21,077 nucleotides of DNA from a candidate division NC10 bacterium SPGG6 (GTDB taxonomy: Bacteria; Methylomirabilota; Methylomirabilia; Methylomirabilales; CSP1-5), in NCBI GenBank assembly GCA_001643535.1, contig LXTG01000093.1:437-21513 (forward strand), written 5' to 3'. Positions 1 through 6,442 of the stretch are shown here, piece after piece. Each line of letters opens with the position of its first letter. Position 1 is the first letter of the stretch. The notes under the pieces are model-generated. The model was not told where the DNA came from and did no database searches. It was given only the letters and a program-made list of their open reading frames with translations. A program made the translations under genes and the position numbers.

Positions 1-1
1 A

Positions 2-346
2 AAGGCGAAGGCCAAGGTAGCCAAGCGGCCAGCCCGCAAGGGACGAGTCGCTCCGAAAAAGAAGGCCCGCGCGCCGGCCAAGCCGGCGCGCCGGGCCCGC
101 AAGCCCGCGGCCCCGAAACCCGCGGCGCCCAAGGCCGTTGCCCCGAAACCCGCGGCCCCCAGACCCGCTCCTATCGAGCGGAAGGAGGAGACGAGAATGG
201 CAGGCCAAAATTGCCCGATCCACAACAGCCCTGACTGCTATAAGCCGGCGCTGGATGCCCACGTTCAGAGGGCATACGACGGCTACTGCACCAAGATCGA
301 CTGGCCCTACTGGAGGATCATCCCCAAGGGATGGAAGCCCAAGTAG
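2..346 (+). CDS. C-terminal part of a Lys/Ala/Pro-rich basic protein (partial at the left edge)
   Basis: The frame is open from the window edge to a TAG stop. The first ~65 codons encode a very basic tract dominated by Lys, Ala, Pro and Arg, with the recurring unit KPAAPK, like the tails of bacterial histone H1-like proteins. The last 49 residues are of a different kind: MAGQNCPIHNSPDCYK..., with Cys residues and a Trp-rich end (IDWPYWRIIPKGWKPK). An ATG at 197 inside this frame is preceded by a strong Shine-Dalgarno (aaggaggag, 182-190). The 49-aa part could therefore be made on its own, either as an internal start or as a separate gene whose upstream frame happens to be open. A nucleoid or nucleic-acid-binding role for the basic tract is inferred from composition only. 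A terminator follows 30 nt downstream. Confidence 0.6.
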   Translation, partial: KAKAKVAKRPARKGRVAPKKKARAPAKPARRARKPAAPKPAAPKAVAPKPAAPRPAPIERKEETRMAGQNCPIHNSPDCYKPALDAHVQRAYDGYCTKIDWPYWRIIPKGWKPK

Positions 347-375
347 CGCTCCGATTGGGGTGATCGACATGTGGG

Positions 376-414
376 ATAAGCCACGGCTGTGATGAGCAGC
401 CGTGGCTTATTTTT
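376..414 (+). terminator. Rho-independent terminator
   Basis: A perfect 14-bp inverted repeat (376-389 with 397-410; core aagccacggctg/cagccgtggctt) encloses a 7-nt loop. The 3' arm ends in a run of five T. It lies 30 nt after the stop of the basic protein and separates it from the ligase operon. Confidence 0.9.
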
Positions 415-515
415 GGCCGGGGGGATGCCTTGACCGAACGGAAGGGGCATCGTAGGGTGGCGGTGCTTTCAGGGGTATTTCAATCTATTGACGGTGAGAA
501 AAGGGGGAAAACGCC

Positions 516-890
516 GTGAAAGTCGAATTTTACTACAGTAGTAAGGACGAGCCGGCGAAGCAGTACCATTGTGACAACGCAAAGGCCCTGGAGCTCGCGA
601 AACAGCTGCAGGCGAAGGGCGTCAACATCAAGATCCAGGACTGCGGCGAGGAGCCGGCTGCCTTCATGACGTACAATGCGGCCGTGACCGGGCCCAGCGC
701 CGCCAAGCGCGCCGTCTTTGGGACCAAGGGTGCGTTAGAGGAGGAATTCGGGAAAACGGTCCCGGCGCTGCTCATTTTTGAAAAGGATGGGGACCGGTAC
801 CCGACGGAGGTCTTCCCGCGAATGGATAAAGAAGAGAACAAGCTGATCGGCCCTGAGGACGCCCTGCAGAAACTGCTAAGCACGGCCTAG
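516..890 (+). CDS. Thioredoxin-fold-like small protein upstream of the acyl-CoA ligase
   Basis: 124 aa with a GTG start behind a purine-rich ribosome site (gaaaaggggg, about 9 nt upstream). The protein begins with a beta strand (MKVEFYYSS) and a Cys/helix segment. It carries TVPALLIFEKDG around residues 81-92, which resembles the cis-Pro strand of thioredoxin-fold proteins. No CxxC redox motif is present (Cys only at about 19 and 43), so ordinary disulfide chemistry is unlikely. It ends 13 nt before the ligase ATG and is almost certainly co-transcribed and translationally close. A role in supporting the ligase or in delivering an acyl substrate is inferred from position only. A weak possible promoter (TTGACC at about 430, TAGGGT 17 nt on) lies upstream. 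The fold assignment is tentative. Confidence 0.75.
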   Translation: MKVEFYYSSKDEPAKQYHCDNAKALELAKQLQAKGVNIKIQDCGEEPAAFMTYNAAVTGPSAAKRAVFGTKGALEEEFGKTVPALLIFEKDGDRYPTEVFPRMDKEENKLIGPEDALQKLLSTA

Positions 891-903
891 AGGAGGAGGC
901 ATC

Positions 904-2565
904 ATGGGCAAGATTCCGGAAGGATATCTTCCGCCCAAAGAGCTCTGGCCGACTCGGTTCTACACCCTCCCTGAGTACAAGGCCTACCCGCAAAAATTCA
1001 ACAGCACCGAGGAGCTCATAGATAAGCAGGTGGCCGGGGGAAAGGGGGACCGGGTCGCCATCCTCTTTGAGGATCGGAAAATCCCATACAAGGCGTTGCT
1101 CGGCATGGTCAACAAACTCGGCAACAGCCTGAAGGCTTTGGGCATCGAGGAGGCGGACCGGGTGGCCCTGCGCGCCCCGAATATCCCGCCCGCCCTGGTG
1201 ACGAATTTCGCCGTCCTGAAGATTGGCGGGGTGTTCCTGCCGACCTCCGGCCTCTTCTCCCGGGCCGAGATCGCCCACGTCTTTAACAATGCCGAGGTCA
1301 AGGCGGTCGTCGTCGCCGCCCCCATGCTTGAGGAGCTCGAGAAGGCCAAACCCGATCTGAAAACCTTGCAGCATATCATCGTCATCGGCGGCACGCCCGA
1401 GCAGCAGGCCGCGTGTAAGGAAAAGGGGTATCTCCTGTACCAGGAGCTCGTGGACAGCGGGAAGCCGGAGTGTGATCCGGTCCGCCGCGATCGGATGGAT
1501 GTCTCGGTCCTGCTCTACACGTCCGGGACCACGGGCCCTCCCAAAGGGACCGCCCATTTCAATGAGGAGGCGCTCATCGTTCCCGACGGCTTCGGAAAAT
1601 ACTGCTGGGGGGTGACAGAGAACGACGTGATTCTGAGCGGTGCCCCCATCGCCATGGCCGCCGGATACTCCGCCGTGGCGTCGATCCCGTTCCGGTTTGG
1701 CGCCGCCGTCTCCATTTTTCCGCGCTTCACCCCCGAGGGGGTGTTCGAGCAGATCCAGAACCATAAGGCCACGATCTTCTCGGCCCTGCCGACCGCCTAT
1801 CGGAAGATGCACGAGGTGCCTGGTGCCGAACAGAAATACGACCTCAGTACGCTGCGGATCTGTACGGGTGGGGGGGAGTCCCTGACCGCAAAGACGTACG
1901 AGGATTGGAAGGCCAAGTTTGGCCAGGAGATCTTCGAGGGGCTGGGGACCACCGAGATGATGTTCGTCTTCATCTCGTCCGCGGCCACGAAAAAGGTCAA
2001 GCCCGGCTCCATCGGTCCGGCTATCCCGGGATACGAGATCAGGGTGATCAACGAAGAGGGGAAGGACTGCAAGCCGGGAGAGACGGGCCAGCTCGTGGCC
2101 CGGGGCCCCACGGGGACCGTGTACTGGCGTGATCCTGAAAAGCAGCAATCCGTCGTCAAGGAAGGCTGGTGCCGGGCCGGTGACATGGTCACCATGGACG
2201 AGGATGGCTACATCTGGTTCCTCTCCCGTGAGGATGACCTGATCAAATCTTCCGGTTACCGGATCGGCCCGGAGGAGATCGAGGATGTCCTCGTCACCCA
2301 CCCGGCCGTGGCGGATGCCGGCGTGGTCGGCGCTCCAGACGCGACGATGGGCCAAAAGACCAAGGCCTACGTCCAGCTCAAGGAGGGGAAGACGGGCTCG
2401 GAGGATCTCAAGCAGGAGCTGATTGAATTCTGCCGCGGCAAGGTCGCTGTCTACAAGCTGCCGCGGGAAGTGGAGTTCACTGACAAGATGCCCCGGGCAC
2501 CGGGGCCTGGGGGCCCCGGCACCGGGAAGCTCCTGCGGCGCGTCTTGAGACAGCGGGAAGGTTAG
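904..2565 (+). CDS. AMP-forming acyl-CoA ligase, benzoate/2-aminobenzoate-CoA ligase type
   Basis: 553 aa, the usual length for ANL-superfamily acyl-CoA synthetases, which activate a carboxylic acid with ATP to an acyl-AMP and then form the CoA thioester. Visible motifs: P-loop-like YTSGTTGPPKG (205-215), GLGTTEM (346-352), RAGD (424-427), the hinge/A8 region KSSGYRIGPEEIE (448-460), and the catalytic A10 lysine K542 in TGKLLRR. The order and the GTTEM variant fit the benzoate/aminobenzoate group better than long-chain fatty acid ligases, but the substrate cannot be read from sequence alone. The start is the ATG behind gaggaggcatc (SD gaggagg). The loop just before K542 carries an unusual Pro/Gly insertion (PGPGGP). 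Cytoplasmic; probably feeds aromatic acid degradation. Confidence 0.92.
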   Translation: MGKIPEGYLPPKELWPTRFYTLPEYKAYPQKFNSTEELIDKQVAGGKGDRVAILFEDRKIPYKALLGMVNKLGNSLKALGIEEADRVALRAPNIPPALVTNFAVLKIGGVFLPTSGLFSRAEIAHVFNNAEVKAVVVAAPMLEELEKAKPDLKTLQHIIVIGGTPEQQAACKEKGYLLYQELVDSGKPECDPVRRDRMDVSVLLYTSGTTGPPKGTAHFNEEALIVPDGFGKYCWGVTENDVILSGAPIAMAAGYSAVASIPFRFGAAVSIFPRFTPEGVFEQIQNHKATIFSALPTAYRKMHEVPGAEQKYDLSTLRICTGGGESLTAKTYEDWKAKFGQEIFEGLGTTEMMFVFISSAATKKVKPGSIGPAIPGYEIRVINEEGKDCKPGETGQLVARGPTGTVYWRDPEKQQSVVKEGWCRAGDMVTMDEDGYIWFLSREDDLIKSSGYRIGPEEIEDVLVTHPAVADAGVVGAPDATMGQKTKAYVQLKEGKTGSEDLKQELIEFCRGKVAVYKLPREVEFTDKMPRAPGPGGPGTGKLLRRVLRQREG

Positions 2566-2582
2566 AAGGCCAAGGGGTAGTA

Positions 2583-2780
2583 CCGCACCAACTATCTCTC
2601 ACTGATACTCCGCTCTGGTGCGGCACTTCCGCTAGTCCCGAAAGTCTTCGGGATTCGGCGCTCGGCCTGGGCCTCGCTGAGCACCCCCCAGGCGTAGGGG
2701 AGCTTCTCCCCTACAACCCCTCAGTGCCCCTGGCGAAACCTTGGGTTGCCTGGGAGGAGTTGGTTGGGGGGCACTAATCG
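2583..2780 (+). ncRNA. Candidate structured RNA or leader in the spacer before the TPR gene
   Basis: The 350-bp spacer 2566-2917 has no convincing ORF but several strong pairings on the + strand. They are: 2583-2590 with 2616-2623 (8 bp), 2636-2642 with 2647-2653 (7 bp, 4-nt loop), and 2694-2701 with 2707-2714 (8 bp, 5-nt loop). The last hairpin is nested in 2687-2693 with 2748-2754 (cccaggc/gcctggg). An arm 2723-2730 can pair with 2768-2775 (agtgcccc/ggggcact) and would form a pseudoknot with the previous stem. A terminator follows at 2804-2840. I do not recognise it as 6S, SRP, tmRNA or RNase P RNA. It could be a stand-alone RNA or a riboswitch/attenuator leader of the TPR gene. Pairings were found by eye, without folding energies. 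Confidence 0.45.
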
Positions 2781-2803
2781 AAGCGAAGAACGCGGACAGA
2801 GGA

Positions 2804-2840
2804 GAGAGGGTCCCGACATCGTCGGGACCCCCTCTTTTTC
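2804..2840 (+). terminator. Rho-independent terminator
   Basis: A 9-bp perfect inverted repeat (2809-2817 ggtcccgac with 2821-2829 gtcgggacc, 3-nt loop) is extended by flanking purine/pyrimidine pairing. It is followed by ctctttttct. It ends the structured spacer and lies 78 nt before the TPR gene start, so it may act as an attenuator or as the end of an upstream transcript. Confidence 0.8.
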
Positions 2841-2917
2841 TTGCCTCGCATGATCGGCTTTCTGTAGTATGAAACTTGCATTGAATTTTGGCGGCGACGT
2901 TCACGAGGGAGGGCCGT

Positions 2918-4243
2918 ATGGCGCGACTGAGCATTGAGGACGGCGGCATCTTCCAGCTTCTCGTCCGTTGCCCCATGCGTGGGCTTCTGATTACCGTCCC
3001 GGAGTGCCAGGCGTGTCCCTATCACGGTGGCATCACGAAAGAGCGTCAGCACTTCCCTGACGATTCCTACATCACCGGATATATCGAGTGTCGGTATATT
3101 GATGAAATGGCCCAGAAGCACTACGAACGGGGCTGGGCCCTGGTGGGGCAGCGTCTGTACAATCACAGCGCGTGGGAATGGCGGGAGGCCTTGCGGCTCA
3201 AACCGGATGTGTTAGACCAGGACATTGAGGAGCTCTCCGGGAAGGCTGGGGCGAGTACTGTCAGCGGCACGGACCGACTCCTGCTCGCCCATCTTCTCTA
3301 TGTCCGGGGCGACTGCGAGGCCGCCATCGAGCAACTGAATATCCTCATCGATGCCGAGCCCGACCACGGTGAAGCCCATTGGGTGCGCGGCCTACTCCAC
3401 CTAAGCCAAGAACAGTGGGATAACGCCCAGTGGGCCTTCGATCGGGCCCAACAGGTTGCACCGATCTATCGTGTCCAGCGGCATCTGGTGGTGGCCGAAG
3501 CTTTCTATCGGCGAGGCCAATTGGACGCCGCTCTCCAGGAGTGTCTGGAGGCGCTCGCGCTGAGCCCCGAGGCGTGGCAGCAAGCCCAGGCTCATGCAAC
3601 CGTAGGGCTCGTCCACCATCGTCGGGGCGCATTGGAGGAGGCGAGCGCCGCGTATCGGGAAGCGATTCACCTTGATCCGATGTCCTCGGCCCGCGTGAAC
3701 CTGGCGGCGGCCTACTTCGATCACTCCCGTTATCGAGAGGCGGAACGCACTACGCCGCCTGCGATGCCCTATCTGAGTTGGGCCATCATGTACGATCGGC
3801 TCCATCCCCTTCCCGACTCCGCAGGCCGGCGCTTTCTCCTGGGAGCCTACTATCACCAGGCCGGCCTCCTGGAGGAGGCCATCCGCACCTACGATGAAGC
3901 CCTCCAGCTCCGACCTGAGTTTCCCCATCCTCACCTGCCCCTCGCCCGGGCACATCAGGCCAGAGGAGAGGTCACCGAGTTCCACGACCACATGGGAAGC
4001 TACCACCGGCTGCGCGATGAACTCGATGCGGCCATTACGGAACACAGGGAGGCGGTGCGCCTGAGACCCACCTGGGCCCGGGCCCGGTTCCACCTGGCGC
4101 TCGCCTATCGGGTGAAGGGCTTCATGGCGGAGGCGGTCACTGAGCTGCGGGAAGCGGCACGGCTCGATCCGGGCAATGCGGAGTTTCGACGGGAGCTGGG
4201 GGCGTTGCTGACACATACCCGGGAGTCCCGCCCTGGTGAATGA
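2918..4243 (+). CDS. TPR protein with an N-terminal Cys-rich (metal-site-like) module
   Basis: 441 aa from the ATG at 2918, chosen over an upstream TTG because gggaggg lies 5-9 nt before it. The N-terminal ~60 residues carry CP (18), CxxCPYH (30-36) and C58, a spacing that suggests a small zinc or iron-sulfur site. From about residue 62 to the end the protein consists of tetratricopeptide-like helical pairs, with recurring AHLLYVRGDCEAAIEQL, VGLVHHRRGALEEA and AYRVKGFMAEAV units and xLDP/xLxP ends. TPR arrays bind protein partners. Which partner is unknown, and no enzymatic motif is visible. No signal peptide, so probably cytoplasmic. A 52-aa zinc ribbon gene follows 18 nt downstream and is probably co-transcribed. 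Confidence 0.85.
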   Translation: MARLSIEDGGIFQLLVRCPMRGLLITVPECQACPYHGGITKERQHFPDDSYITGYIECRYIDEMAQKHYERGWALVGQRLYNHSAWEWREALRLKPDVLDQDIEELSGKAGASTVSGTDRLLLAHLLYVRGDCEAAIEQLNILIDAEPDHGEAHWVRGLLHLSQEQWDNAQWAFDRAQQVAPIYRVQRHLVVAEAFYRRGQLDAALQECLEALALSPEAWQQAQAHATVGLVHHRRGALEEASAAYREAIHLDPMSSARVNLAAAYFDHSRYREAERTTPPAMPYLSWAIMYDRLHPLPDSAGRRFLLGAYYHQAGLLEEAIRTYDEALQLRPEFPHPHLPLARAHQARGEVTEFHDHMGSYHRLRDELDAAITEHREAVRLRPTWARARFHLALAYRVKGFMAEAVTELREAARLDPGNAEFRRELGALLTHTRESRPGE

Positions 4244-4261
4244 GAAAGCCGGGAAGGAGAG

Positions 4262-4420
4262 ATGAAAGTCATCTGTCCGAATTGTGGCGGTGAGGACGAG
4301 ATCTCTTCCGAGCTCGACCACGACCTGGAGGAAGGCTGCGTTCGCTTAGAGCGGCTAACGTGCCCGCACTGCCAGGTTGCCCGCGCCCTCTTCATGCAGT
4401 ACCCCCATGAGGAGGGCTGA
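4262..4420 (+). CDS. Small zinc-ribbon protein (52 aa)
   Basis: A short gene with ATG behind gggaaggaga, 18 nt after the TPR gene. Two CxxC knuckles, CPNC at 5-8 and CPHC at 34-37, are separated by 25 residues in an acidic protein. This is the classic spacing of a structural zinc ribbon. No catalytic domain is attached. Such small ribbons often act as nucleic-acid or protein-binding adaptors, but its role here is unknown. Coupling to the TPR gene, which has its own Cys module, suggests that they work together. Confidence 0.75.
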   Translation: MKVICPNCGGEDEISSELDHDLEEGCVRLERLTCPHCQVARALFMQYPHEEG

Positions 4421-4462
4421 GGCCGCATCTCCGCTAGGGCTTGCCGCTTTACTTTTTTCCCC

Positions 4463-4519
4463 TTGACGGCTCGGGCATCCTGGTGTTTAATCTGGAGAAC
4501 TCTGTTCTGTATGGAGAAC
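4463..4519 (+). promoter_or_regulatory. Sigma70-type promoter and palindromic operator of the IclR gene
   Basis: -35 TTGACG (4463-4468), 17-nt spacer, -10 TTTAAT (4486-4491). A 16-bp palindrome GTTCTGTATGGAGAAC spans 4504-4519, just past the expected start of transcription. The half site TGGAGAAC is also repeated directly at 4493-4500. This is a good position for autorepression. The same arrangement recurs before the first U32 gene. Confidence 0.75.
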
Positions 4520-4534
4520 ACTGAGGAGGCATCA

Positions 4535-5308
4535 GTGGCGGAAGATCGGGTTCCAGCGGTGGAAAGCGCAGTCCGAATCCTCACCTTTCTGAAAGACCGA
4601 AACCACCGCCCCTGGGGGGTCTCAGAATTGAGCCGTTCCCTTCAGCTTAACAAGAGCACCTGCTTCAACCTCCTGAAGGCACTTGCCCGGCATGCGCTGG
4701 TGGCCTATGACAGGGGGACAAAAAAGTACGGCCTGGGATCCGCCCTCATCGAACTGGGGGGTGCCGCGTCCACGGCCACCAGTCGGGCGACGGTGGCAAA
4801 GCCGTTCCTCCAGGACCTCTTTGACGAGCTGAAGCTCACGTGTCTCTTGGGTCAGCGGTTCCAGGATCGGGTTATTATCGTCGATCGGGTGGAGGCTCAA
4901 GATGCCTTCCGGATCACCATTCCCGTGGGTCAGGCCCTCCCCGTAGGTCAAGGGGCGCTGGGGCGGTGCTTTCTCGCCTATTTTCCCGAAGCGGATCTGG
5001 ACCACTTCTGGTCCCAAGGGGTGCTGGAACAGGCTGATCCCAGAAGAGGGCAGCAGATCGGCCAGATCACGAAGACCCTGGCCAAGGTCCGGCACCAGGG
5101 GTTTGCCGAGAGCTTCGGGGAGATCGCCAAAGGGGTAAACGCCGTCGCAGCCCCGATCTTCGACCAGAGGGGTCATGTCATTTTGGCCCTGGGGGTTATT
5201 GGCTTTGCCTCTCTCCTCCCGCCCCGCCGACTGGCGCACTGCGGCCGAAAGCTCCGCGAGGTCTCCGGACTCATCTCCCGTATTATGGGCGGCCAGCCGA
5301 GACCGTGA
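4535..5308 (+). CDS. IclR-family transcriptional regulator
   Basis: 257 aa from GTG 4535. An ATG at 4511 is in frame but lies inside the operator and has a poor ribosome site, while the GTG follows gaggagg at good spacing. The N-terminal ~70 residues form the winged helix-turn-helix (VESAVRILTFLKDRN..WGVSELSRSLQLNKSTCFNLLKAL). The rest is the IclR effector-binding domain (LLGQRFQDRVIIVDRVEAQDAFRI...GQALPVGQGALGRCFLAY...GVNAVAAPIFDQRGHVILALGV). IclR members bind small, often aromatic or organic-acid, ligands. It lies 79 nt upstream of the U32 operon in the same direction. The near-identical operators at both promoters indicate that it controls itself and the U32 genes. The ligand is unknown. 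Confidence 0.92.
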   Translation: MAEDRVPAVESAVRILTFLKDRNHRPWGVSELSRSLQLNKSTCFNLLKALARHALVAYDRGTKKYGLGSALIELGGAASTATSRATVAKPFLQDLFDELKLTCLLGQRFQDRVIIVDRVEAQDAFRITIPVGQALPVGQGALGRCFLAYFPEADLDHFWSQGVLEQADPRRGQQIGQITKTLAKVRHQGFAESFGEIAKGVNAVAAPIFDQRGHVILALGVIGFASLLPPRRLAHCGRKLREVSGLISRIMGGQPRP

Positions 5309-5316
5309 GTTTCCGC

Positions 5317-5373
5317 TTGACGAGACGAAATCCAGGTGCTACTCTCCCCCAGGATCCGTTCTATTGGTCGAAC
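5317..5373 (+). promoter_or_regulatory. Promoter and IclR-type operator of the U32 operon
   Basis: -35 TTGACG (5317-5322), 17-nt spacer, -10 TACTCT (5340-5345). A 16-bp palindrome GTTCTATTGGTCGAAC spans 5358-5373. It matches the operator at 4504-4519 in 11 of 16 positions, including all outer arm bases, and starts the same 13 nt after the last base of the -10 box. Confidence 0.72.
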
Positions 5374-5387
5374 GAATGAGGGTTCCT

Positions 5388-6311
5388 ATGTCGCTCACCG
5401 GTAGGGGAATCCTCCTGGCTCCAGGCGGTAGCGTGGAGGCGTCGAAGGCCAGCCTGGAGGCAGGGGCCGATGCCGTCTATGTCGGGCTCAAGGGGTGGAG
5501 CCGCGGGGGTGGACGAGGCGAGCTCACCTCGGGTGAACTCATCCAGGTCCTGGCCCTCGCCCGTAACAAAGGGGCATCGGTTCAACTCGCCCTCAACACT
5601 ATCCCCAAAGGACATGAGATAGATTTCCTCGTTGAGCGCCTCCGTGAACTTGAGGCGTGGGGGATCGGGGGAATCATCCTCAACGACCCCGGTATCCTTG
5701 CCCGCATTCACCAGTGCTATCCTGACTTTCCCCTGACCGCGAGTATCGGGTGTGGCGCCCTCAACCTGGGCGATGTGGCCCTGCTCGAGGAAATCGGGGC
5801 GAGCTGCGTCGTCCTTCCGGGGACGTTGGATCCAGCAGAGATCGCCGAGATCCGGCCCCACGTGAAGGCCCAGATCGAGGTCATGATCCACATGGTGGAT
5901 GAGTTTCACCAACTGGGGAAGTGCTGGATGCCCAGCTTTTATCGAACGAATCCCTCTCCGATGCCGGAGATGCCGGCCGACGGTGAGCGTCTCACCGGAT
6001 CGATCAAGCGGGGAGGAGCGGGAGTCTGCTTCAAGGTGTGCCAGCAGCCCTGGGGCCTGTACTTCAATGGACAGCACGTGGATGAGCGGATGCTCCCGGC
6101 CCGGCAGGTCAGCCGGGCCGCGGAAGTTAGCGCGTACATCGAGGCGGGAGTGGACGTGATCAAGCTGCAGGGGAGGAGCCTCCCCGTAGAGCAGGTTTTT
6201 TCCCTGGTGCAGCGGTTCCGCATGGCCCTCGATCAGGCCCGGGACGGGCGTCAGGTCGCGGGGGTGCCACCGTTTGAGCTGCCGCGATCGTGGGTGGTGG
6301 TCGGGCGATGA
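5388..6311 (+). CDS. U32-family (UbiU-like) protein A
   Basis: 307 aa from ATG 5388 (SD gaggg 5 nt upstream); an ATG 12 nt earlier lacks a site. It has the U32 'peptidase' TIM-barrel pattern: LLAPGGSVEASKASLEAGADAVYVGLKGWSR, then EVMIHMVDEFHQLGKCW, a Cys cluster and IKLQGRSLP. Possible iron-sulfur ligands are C179, C214 and C218. Where UbiU-type proteins have a first Cys seven residues before GKC, this one has Glu (172). Characterised U32 members act in O2-independent hydroxylation (UbiU/UbiV in ubiquinone synthesis) or RNA hydroxylation (TrhP, RlhA) rather than proteolysis. It is the first gene of a three-U32 operon behind an IclR operator. The substrate is unknown; an aromatic acid or a quinone precursor is an inference from context. 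Confidence 0.85.
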   Translation: MSLTGRGILLAPGGSVEASKASLEAGADAVYVGLKGWSRGGGRGELTSGELIQVLALARNKGASVQLALNTIPKGHEIDFLVERLRELEAWGIGGIILNDPGILARIHQCYPDFPLTASIGCGALNLGDVALLEEIGASCVVLPGTLDPAEIAEIRPHVKAQIEVMIHMVDEFHQLGKCWMPSFYRTNPSPMPEMPADGERLTGSIKRGGAGVCFKVCQQPWGLYFNGQHVDERMLPARQVSRAAEVSAYIEAGVDVIKLQGRSLPVEQVFSLVQRFRMALDQARDGRQVAGVPPFELPRSWVVVGR

Positions 6312-6339
6312 ATGAGCACCGATGACCGACGACCGTGGG

Positions 6340-6424
6340 CATTGCGAATTTGGAAATTCGAATTTCGGATTTGTGGAACCCCTCCTCGTTCTTGGCGACT
6401 TCGGACGTCGGACTTCGGACCTTA
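6340..6424 (+). repeat. Degenerate AT-rich spacer repeat (gaatttcgaattt type) plus cttcggac repeats
   Basis: The spacer between two U32 genes holds gcgaatttggaaattcgaatttcggattt (6345-6373), made of overlapping GAATTT/AAATTC palindromes, then gacttcggacgtcggacttcgga (6400-6418 region), a short internal repeat. It is much more AT-rich than its surroundings. The same type of sequence recurs at 16431-16519. Confidence 0.7.
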
Positions 6425-6442
6425 AGCCGTGAAGGGTGACCC

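Noticed and set aside
772..2355. A 527-aa open frame on the - strand
   Set aside because: It is antisense to the well-supported acyl-CoA ligase, has Arg/Gly/Asp-rich low-information sequence and arises from the GC bias of the true gene.
2632..3166. - strand ORFs of 114 and 130 aa over the spacer and TPR start
   Set aside because: They cross a terminator hairpin and the TPR coding region and have no protein character; the spacer looks like RNA structure.
3401..4321. A 306-aa open frame on the - strand
   Set aside because: Antisense shadow of the TPR gene; no ribosome site or recognisable domain.
4511..4537. ATG 4511 as start of the IclR gene
   Set aside because: It lies inside the operator and has no good ribosome site; GTG 4535 follows gaggagg at proper distance.
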